Shown here: one piece after another, positions 58,790 through 64,000 of the stretch
Layout: each line of letters starts with the position of its first letter
Position numbering within the stretch: the stretch's first letter is position 1
Source of the DNA: Actinoplanes couchii
Lineage (GTDB): Bacteria > Actinomycetota > Actinomycetes > Mycobacteriales > Micromonosporaceae
Direction of reading: 5' to 3'
DNA length: 64,000 bases
Assembly: GCF_016862075.1 (NCBI RefSeq)
Contig: NZ_BOMG01000056.1
Coordinates: 62,001 to 126,000, forward strand
Made by a program: the position numbers and the translations under genes
The notes under the pieces: model-generated
What the model saw: only the letters and a program-made list of their open reading frames with translations
What the model was told of the DNA's origin: nothing
Databases searched by the model: none

Positions 58790-60907
58790 CACCGCGAGGG
58801 CCAGGGGCAGGATTCCGGGGGCTCCTGCGCGGCGGAGGGCCCGGCCGGCCAGGGTCATTGTCCAGCCGGAGTCGACCAGGTCGTCCACCAACAGCACCGG
58901 GCCGGACAGGGCCGGCAGCTCGGCGGCCATCTCCGGCGGCACCTCGAACGCGTCGTGCAAAGCGCGAACCCGCTGGGCGCTGTTGCCCCGATGACCACCG
59001 CCGTCGGGTGCCGGCGCAGCCTGGAGAACCCCGAGCATCGGCAGCCTCCCGACCTCGGCAATCCGCTCGGCGAGGCTGTGGATAAGTTGTGGATGACGCT
59101 GTGAATAAACTGCCGCGACGGCTGCCGGGCGCTGTTTCCAAGCGTCATCTCCCCTGGCCCAGGCCTTGAGCACCTCGACCACGGCGTCAGCCAGTTCCGG
59201 TGGGATCGGACCGTCCGGGGACTCCGGTGAGACCGCGGCACGCAGCCGGTTACCCCAGCCGAGGTCGGACAGACGGCCGACGGCACGGCCCGGTTCGATC
59301 TGCTCGGCGGGCGGGATCCGCCCCTTCAGCGAGACGCCGACCGCGGCCAGCCCGGTGGGCCACATCTTCTTCGGCGTGATCTCCAGACCGGGTCGCCCGA
59401 GGAACGCCTCAGCCGCCGCGAGCGAACTCGCCGACACCTCACTGTCGAACAGCGGCTCCGCACAGTTGTCGCACCGGCCGCACGGAACGGCGTCCGGATC
59501 GTCCAGGCAACGGCGGAGGAACTCCATCCGGCAGGAGGTGGTCACCGCGTACTCGAGCATGGTCTTCTGCTCTGTCTCGCGGGCCTCGGCGACGCGCCGC
59601 AACCGTGTCTCGTCGTAGGTCCACGGCTCCCCGGTGGCGAGCCAGCCGCCCCGGGTGCGATGCACCGCGCCGTCCACGTCGAGAACCTTGAGCATCAGCT
59701 CCAACCGGGTGCGCCGCAGATCGACAAGTGGCTCCAGCGCCTGTGTCGACATCGGCTGGACCGGGGAGAGCTGGTTCAGCACCGCACGCACCTGCTCCTC
59801 GGGCGGGAAGGCCAGCGACGCGAAGTAGCGCCAGATCGCGACGTCCTCCGGCCCGGGCAGCAGCACCACCTCGGCGTGCTCGACCGCACGGCCGGCCCGG
59901 CCGACCTGCTGGTAGTAGGCGATCGGAGAGGGCGGCGCACCGAGATGGACGACGAACCCGAGATCGGGTTTGTCGAAGCCCATGCCCAGCGCCGACGTCG
60001 CGACCAGCGCCTTGATCTTGTTGGTGAGCAGATCCTGCTCGGCGGCGCGGCGCTCGGTGTCCTCGACCTGGCCGGTGTAGGTGGCCACCTCGAACCCGCG
60101 GGATCGCAGGAAGTCGGCTGTCTCACCGGCTGCGGCGACGGTCAGGGTGTAGATGATGCCGGAGCCCGGCAGCCGCTCCAGGTGATCGGCGAGCCAGGCC
60201 AGCCGGTGCGCCGGGTCCTCCAGCCGGAGGGCGGCCAGACGGAGCGAATCCCGCTCGAGCGAGCCGCGCAGAACCAGCGCGTCGCCGAGCTGGTCGGCGA
60301 CATCGGCGGTGACGCGGGCGTTGGCGGTCGCCGTGGTGGCCAGCACGGGGGTACGAGCGGGCAGGCCGGCCAGGAACGTCCGCAACCGCCGATAGTCAGG
60401 CCGGAAGTCGTGCCCCCAGTCGGAGACACAGTGCGCCTCGTCGACCACGAGCAGGCCGGTGCTGCCCGCGAGGCCGGGCAGGACGTTGTCACGGAAGTCG
60501 GGGTTGTTGAGCCGCTCCGGGCTGATCAGCAGCACGTCGACCTCGCCGGCCCGGATCTCCTGCTCGATCAGGGACCACTCGTCGAGATTCGCTGAGTTGA
60601 TCGTGCGAGCCTGGATGCCGGCCCGGGCGGCCGCGTCGACCTGGTTGCGCATCAGGGCGAGCAGCGGCGACACGATGACCGTCGGGCCGGCCTGCCGGTC
60701 ACCGGATCTCAGCAGCGCGGTGGCCACGAAGTAGACCGCTGACTTGCCCCACCCGGTGCGCTGCACGCACAGCACCCGCCGTCGGTCGACGGTGAGCGCC
60801 TCGATCGCCCGCCACTGGTCCTCCCGAAGCACCGCGTGCTCCCCGGCGAGCCGGCGGAGCACTTCTTCGGCCCGCTCTCGCACGGCCATCCGCGTCGTAT
60901 CAGTCAC
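58781..60907 (-). CDS. recQ: RecQ-family helicase fused to a phosphoribosyltransferase-like domain
   Basis: 708 residues. The helicase part (about 20-500) has TGWGKS (51-56), the DEAH box (156-159), the aromatic-rich CVSDWGHDFRPDYR that marks RecQ, and LVATSALGMGFDKPDLG; a zinc-binding set follows (CRMEFLRRC, CGRCDNC). Beyond the RQC region, the C-terminal 150 residues end with VLLVDDLVDSGWTMT (about 670-685), a PRPP-loop-like signature of type I phosphoribosyltransferases. The two parts are in one open frame. The helicase acts in recombination and repair; the second part is unexplained. Such fusions exist in actinobacteria. Start MTDTTRMAVRER. Confidence 0.88.
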   Translation of the reverse strand: MTDTTRMAVRERAEEVLRRLAGEHAVLREDQWRAIEALTVDRRRVLCVQRTGWGKSAVYFVATALLRSGDRQAGPTVIVSPLLALMRNQVDAAARAGIQARTINSANLDEWSLIEQEIRAGEVDVLLISPERLNNPDFRDNVLPGLAGSTGLLVVDEAHCVSDWGHDFRPDYRRLRTFLAGLPARTPVLATTATANARVTADVADQLGDALVLRGSLERDSLRLAALRLEDPAHRLAWLADHLERLPGSGIIYTLTVAAAGETADFLRSRGFEVATYTGQVEDTERRAAEQDLLTNKIKALVATSALGMGFDKPDLGFVVHLGAPPSPIAYYQQVGRAGRAVEHAEVVLLPGPEDVAIWRYFASLAFPPEEQVRAVLNQLSPVQPMSTQALEPLVDLRRTRLELMLKVLDVDGAVHRTRGGWLATGEPWTYDETRLRRVAEARETEQKTMLEYAVTTSCRMEFLRRCLDDPDAVPCGRCDNCAEPLFDSEVSASSLAAAEAFLGRPGLEITPKKMWPTGLAAVGVSLKGRIPPAEQIEPGRAVGRLSDLGWGNRLRAAVSPESPDGPIPPELADAVVEVLKAWARGDDAWKQRPAAVAAVYSQRHPQLIHSLAERIAEVGRLPMLGVLQAAPAPDGGGHRGNSAQRVRALHDAFEVPPEMAAELPALSGPVLLVDDLVDSGWTMTLAGRALRRAGAPGILPLALAVAG
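59077..59108 (-). promoter_or_regulatory. Three DnaA-box-like sequences inside recQ
   Basis: TGTGGATAA (59077-59085) is an exact reverse complement of TTATCCACA; TGTGGATGA (59088-59096) and TGTGAATAA (59100-59108) each differ at one base. They are spaced 11-12 bases apart in one orientation. Confidence 0.35.
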
Positions 60908-60945
60908 CCGGCATGTCTATCAGCCCGCGACGGACCGCCTTCGAG

Positions 60946-60971
60946 TTATCCACAGCGGGGAGTTGTCCACA
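60946..60971 (+). promoter_or_regulatory. Pair of DnaA-box-like sequences upstream of recQ
   Basis: TTATCCACA (60946-60954) and TTGTCCACA (60963-60971), 17 bases apart start to start, in the intergenic region 60908-61223, 39 bases upstream of recQ. The rest of this 316-base gap shows no gene. Confidence 0.45.
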
Positions 60972-61223
60972 GGGCAGCGGACGAAGGCCCGGCGGATCGG
61001 CAATGCTCCGGGGCGTTCAGGCGGGTTCGTTCGAAGGGGTCACCATGCAGGCGTCAGGTGGATGCACGACCCGGTTCGTCCCGGCACGAAGTGGCGTCAA
61101 ACCGGCCGAGGCCGGCCCCCGCCCACCACCAGGCCGGGCCGGCTCCGGCCGGCCCGGCACCCACGTGGGGCGCGTTCGGCGAAGACGACGATCCGTTGCG
61201 GTACGGATGGAAGTCTCGGTGGC

Positions 61224-61622
61224 ATGACCACAACGATCGCCCAGAAGCTGCTGATCAAGCCGAACTCGACCGTCTGGCTCAACGAGCCGGCCCGGTTGCC
61301 GCTGCTCACCCCGATGCCGGAGGGCGTGCGGGAGACCGCGACCCTGGCGACCGCGAGTACGGCGGTGATGTTCGCCGAGGATGCCGCGGGTGTGCGGAAT
61401 CAGCTCGAACAACATCGCCCTGATCTCGATAAGCCGGGCGCGTTCTGGATCGCCTATCCGAAGGGGAACAGGGCTGACATCAACCGGGACTCGCTCTGGC
61501 CGATCGTCGCCGATTTCGACATGCGCCCGTGTGGCCAGGTGTCGATCGACGAGCGGTGGTCGGGGCTTCGGTTCCGGGCCAATCGTCCTGACGAGGGCCG
61601 CTTCACCGGCGGTGCGGGATGA
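61224..61622 (+). CDS. DUF3052-like protein
   Basis: 132 residues from ATG 61224 (MTTTIAQKLLIKPNSTVWLNEP). The pattern AFWIAYPKGNRADINRDSLW, then DERWSGLRFRANR near the C terminus is that of the DUF3052 family, small actinobacterial proteins of unknown function. A GGAAG site lies about 10 bases upstream. It is divergent from recQ and followed by a GC-rich gap of 277 bases with a weak hairpin at 61673-61689. Confidence 0.75.
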   Translation: MTTTIAQKLLIKPNSTVWLNEPARLPLLTPMPEGVRETATLATASTAVMFAEDAAGVRNQLEQHRPDLDKPGAFWIAYPKGNRADINRDSLWPIVADFDMRPCGQVSIDERWSGLRFRANRPDEGRFTGGAG

Positions 61623-61899
61623 GACGGCGGCGCGGTGAGACGGCGGTGCGGGACCAGACGGCAGTGCGGGATGAGGCCGCGGCGGCCTCCGGATCCGGCC
61701 GTCGCCGTCCACGGTGGGGTGGCGGCGGCCGGTTCATGTCGTCGGTGACCGACGGCCGTTCGATCGGTCGCGGTCGGGAGATCGGTTGGGCGAGCGGACG
61801 GAGAGCAGCTCGTGCGGCGGCTGACGGCGCTTCGACGGGTGACGGCCGACACGACCGATATCGCCTATGTGCCGGCCCTGCGCCCGTCCGGACCCGCGG

Positions 61900-62625
61900 T
61901 CAGCGACCGAGGACGGAGCCGCCGTTGACGTTGATGATCTGGCCGGTGACGAAGCCGCCGCCCGGGCCGACCAGCCAGCGGACCGTTTCGGCGATCTCGT
62001 CGGGCGTTCCGGCGCGCTTGATGAGGGTCGCGTCGACGCGGTGCTGGTGTCCTTCCGGGGTCATCCGGCCCAGGAAGAACTCGCTGTCGGTGACGTAACC
62101 GGGCGAGATGACGTTGGCGGTGATGCCTTCGGCGCCGAGCGAGGTGGCCAGGTCGAGGGCGTAACCGTGCAGTGCGGCCTTGGCCGCGGAGTAGGGCCCG
62201 CCGCCACCACGCTGGGCGGCGATCGAACTGGTCAGGACGATCTTCCCGCCCGGACGGCGGAGAAGCGGAAGGAGGGCGGTGGTCATGAGAACCGCGGTGA
62301 GCACGTTGGAGTCCAGGTTGGCCCGCCAGCGGTCCGCCACGCCCTGCAGGGTGCTCTCGTCCCCGGCGAGGTACGCCCCCGCGTTGTTGACCAGCACGTC
62401 GACCGGCCGACCGGCCACCGCCTCGACCACGGCCGGGATCTGGGCCGGGTCGGAGACGTCGGCGGTCACCGCGGTGGCCTGCGGTCCGATCCATGTCACG
62501 GCGTCGTCGAGCACCTCGGCGCGGCGGCCGACGATGATCACGTCGAAGCCCTCGCCGGCGAGCATGCCCGCCGTCGCCCTGCCGATCCCGGTCCCGCCTC
62601 CGGTGACAACTGCGAGTCTTGTCAT
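61900..62625 (-). CDS. Short-chain dehydrogenase/reductase
   Basis: 241 residues, classical SDR. The cofactor site is TGGGTGIG (residues 8-15), NNAGAYL follows, and the catalytic Tyr and Lys lie in SSIAAQRGGGGPYSAAKAAL (YxxxK). The C-terminal ISPGYVTDSEFF and GQIINVNGG are standard. NADP preference and substrate are not readable from sequence. It stands upstream of no obvious partner; the kinase gene lies 37 bases further upstream on the same strand. Confidence 0.9.
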   Translation of the reverse strand: MTRLAVVTGGGTGIGRATAGMLAGEGFDVIIVGRRAEVLDDAVTWIGPQATAVTADVSDPAQIPAVVEAVAGRPVDVLVNNAGAYLAGDESTLQGVADRWRANLDSNVLTAVLMTTALLPLLRRPGGKIVLTSSIAAQRGGGGPYSAAKAALHGYALDLATSLGAEGITANVISPGYVTDSEFFLGRMTPEGHQHRVDATLIKRAGTPDEIAETVRWLVGPGGGFVTGQIINVNGGSVLGR

Positions 62626-62662
62626 GTCCTCGACCCTATCGGCGGATCTTGTAGCCGGAGTT

Positions 62663-64000
62663 TCAGAGTGCCAGGGAGAAGCCGGTGGTCCGCTTGGGCC
62701 GGGGGATCAGTTTCGGGACGGTGGCCGGGCTCTTCCGGGCCGTCCCACCGCGCCGGGGCGGCTGGCGCTTGCGCTTGTGCGCCGGTTCTCTGCCGGCCGG
62801 TGGCTGCTCGACCGTCGCCGCATTGACCGAGTCGGCGCCGGACGACACCGGTGGCCTGGTGTGCGTGGTGCCGCCCAGGACTTCGGCGCGGCACGGCAGA
62901 CCGTTCAGGGTGAAGGCGAGCGGCAGCGGGTTCAGGTCCCGATAGCCACCGTGCAGGGTGACGGCCCGGGACCTGCCGCGGCCGTCGAGCACGACCCGGC
63001 GTCCGTGCTGAGCCACCGTCGCGGGGGCCGAAGCGGAAGCCGAATGCGAACCGGAGGTCGAAGCGAGGCGCTGCGAGCCGGGATAGGTGAACTCGACCCG
63101 CCACCCGGCCGTCTCGGTGGTCCGCACGCTCAGTCGCGCCTCGAAATCGGTGCCGGAGTCCCGCTTGATCTGGTACTTGATCAGGCAGCGCCCGCGGGCC
63201 GGAGCGGCCACGGCGGGCGCGGCGGCGTCGGCCACGACGGTCTGGTCCGGCTCGGTGCCCGGTGTCTGCCGACGGGTGCTCCAGCTCGCGGTCCCGGCGA
63301 GCAGGACCAGGGTGGCCAGGGCGGCTATCGCGGGTTTCCGGTCCCGGACGCCCATCAGGCGATGCGCCGGGAGGATGCGGCGCCGGTCGGCGAGGAAGAG
63401 GCCACCGCCGAGCGGGCGGACCGCTCCGCGGCGCAGGAGCAGACCGGCACGCAGTCGTACGGCGGTGACCGCGGCTGTGGGCCGGGCCAGACAGACGCGC
63501 AGGATCCGGCGTACACCCGAACCGGCTCCTCGGGCGGCCGGCACCGACGCCACCGCCCGGGCCACCGGCGTCGTGGGCTTTTCGCCCGGCCGCAACGGCG
63601 GGATGATCGGCCGCAGCCCCACGGTGGCGGCCAAGGCGCGGGCCAGTTCGGTCGCGGCGGGACGTTCGGCGGGGCTCTTCGCCAGGCAGCGCAGGCACAG
63701 TTCGGCGACGACGGCCGGCATCCCCTCGAGCTCGGGGATCGGTGCCGGATCGGCGTAGAGGTGGGCGCGCAGGGCTTCGGCGGTGCTCTCCGCGGGCCAG
63801 GGCATCCGCCCGGTGAGTGCCCGGTAGAGCAGCAGCCCGAGGGCGTAGACGTCGGTGGCGGGCGAGACGGCGGCGCCGCCGAGGCGTTCCGGGGCGAGGT
63901 AGGCGGGTGTGCCGAGCAGGCTGCCGTCCGCGGCCGCGTCACTCTGCCCGATCACCGCGGAGATGCCGAAGTCGACGATCTTCGCCCCGGACCCGGTCAG
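62663..64000 (-). CDS. Serine/threonine protein kinase with a CBM2-like outer domain (cut by window edge)
   Basis: The visible 445 residues are the C-terminal portion; the gene continues past 64000. It begins within the kinase domain: DFGIS (metal loop), then LGTPAYLAPERLGG and the regulatory helix block DVYALGLLLYRALTGRMPW. A transmembrane helix (about 63290-63350, PAIAALATLVLLAGTASW) follows a juxtamembrane Arg-rich part. The outer domain (CLIKYQIKRDSGTDFEARLSV, then GWRVEFTYPG) resembles a carbohydrate-binding module family 2 by pattern. PASTA repeats, usual in such kinases, are absent. The frame's first Met at 63955 is internal. Confidence 0.85.
   Translation of the reverse strand: MTGSGAKIVDFGISAVIGQSDAAADGSLLGTPAYLAPERLGGAAVSPATDVYALGLLLYRALTGRMPWPAESTAEALRAHLYADPAPIPELEGMPAVVAELCLRCLAKSPAERPAATELARALAATVGLRPIIPPLRPGEKPTTPVARAVASVPAARGAGSGVRRILRVCLARPTAAVTAVRLRAGLLLRRGAVRPLGGGLFLADRRRILPAHRLMGVRDRKPAIAALATLVLLAGTASWSTRRQTPGTEPDQTVVADAAAPAVAAPARGRCLIKYQIKRDSGTDFEARLSVRTTETAGWRVEFTYPGSQRLASTSGSHSASASAPATVAQHGRRVVLDGRGRSRAVTLHGGYRDLNPLPLAFTLNGLPCRAEVLGGTTHTRPPVSSGADSVNAATVEQPPAGREPAHKRKRQPPRRGGTARKSPATVPKLIPRPKRTTGFSLAL

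Noticed and set aside
34878..60971. DnaA boxes as a chromosome origin
   Set aside because: Only isolated pairs, no AT-rich unwinding region, and no dnaA, dnaN or gidA nearby.

Overview
This window is chromosomal DNA from a high-GC actinomycete, most likely Micromonosporaceae (Actinoplanes or Micromonospora type). That placement is inferred from very high GC, frequent GTG starts, four-base ATGA/GTGA gene overlaps, and blocks known from actinobacteria: tRNA-Thr/tRNA-Met/rpmG/hadA-hadB/tRNA-Trp/secE/nusG at the left edge, and moeZ/DUF3152/TetR/DUF3107/rhlE near 44-54 kb, the order seen around mycobacterial Rv3206c-Rv3211.

Layout. 0-2.2 kb: leftward tRNA, ribosomal-protein, (3R)-hydroxyacyl-ACP dehydratase and Sec-translocon block. 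2.3-5.6 kb: a membrane GAF-GGDEF-EAL c-di-GMP enzyme behind a 46-residue membrane peptide. 5.5-6.8 kb: LysE exporter and YajQ. 6.9-10.1 kb: a decayed accessory island at tRNA-Tyr with a degenerate tRNA-Tyr 3' fragment, a frameshifted secreted phospholipase A2, an I36-type inhibitor, transposase debris and a truncated IS5-family transposase fused to a copy of the tRNA terminator; a solitary cytosine-5 methyltransferase follows. 11-16 kb: HtpX protease, an exporter whose Shine-Dalgarno lies in a hairpin, a DUF1707 protein, a flavin oxidoreductase, a broken acetyltransferase and a MOSC protein. 16.3-31.7 kb: a partial respiratory complex I operon (nuoC-H-I-J-K-L-M-N) with a detached nuoB 5.4 kb away, interleaved with three ECF sigma-factor/membrane-partner cassettes, a DUF2252 protein and hemC. 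31.7-40 kb: two transporters, a PLP decarboxylase, gamma-glutamyltransferase, and a divergent TetR/epimerase pair with twin operators. 40-48 kb: methyltransferase, alkyltransferase-like protein, proline biosynthesis (proB-proA), a terpene-cyclase-like repeat protein, MoeZ and two DUF3152 proteases. 48-57.7 kb: hydrolase, a repeat-rich unknown, TetR, DUF3107, RhlE-like helicase, rRNA-type methyltransferase and two little-known proteins. 58-64 kb: acetyltransferase, a RecQ-phosphoribosyltransferase fusion, DUF3052-like protein, SDR, and a serine/threonine kinase cut by the window end.

Working connections. The three sigma genes (reading from 17.6, 25.76 and 27.28 kb) share a promoter-like signature, GCAAC then 17 bases then a CGTG/TGTC core 8-9 bases before the chosen start, which suggests autoregulated, leaderless messages; each is followed by a single-pass membrane partner without a recognisable zinc anti-sigma motif. 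The partial complex I set lacks A, D, E, F and G, so it must depend on another copy or be specialised. Several short tandem repeats, some placed inside genes (the NuoB tail, an MFS loop, the 49-51 kb protein), show active repeat expansion.

The items most worth following are the shared-promoter sigma cassettes, the tRNA-Tyr island with the possible -1 frameshift in phospholipase A2, the RecQ-PRTase fusion, the shielded ribosome site at 12.3 kb, and the paired DnaA-box motifs at 34.9 and 60.9 kb. All calls come from reading the sequence; no database search was run.
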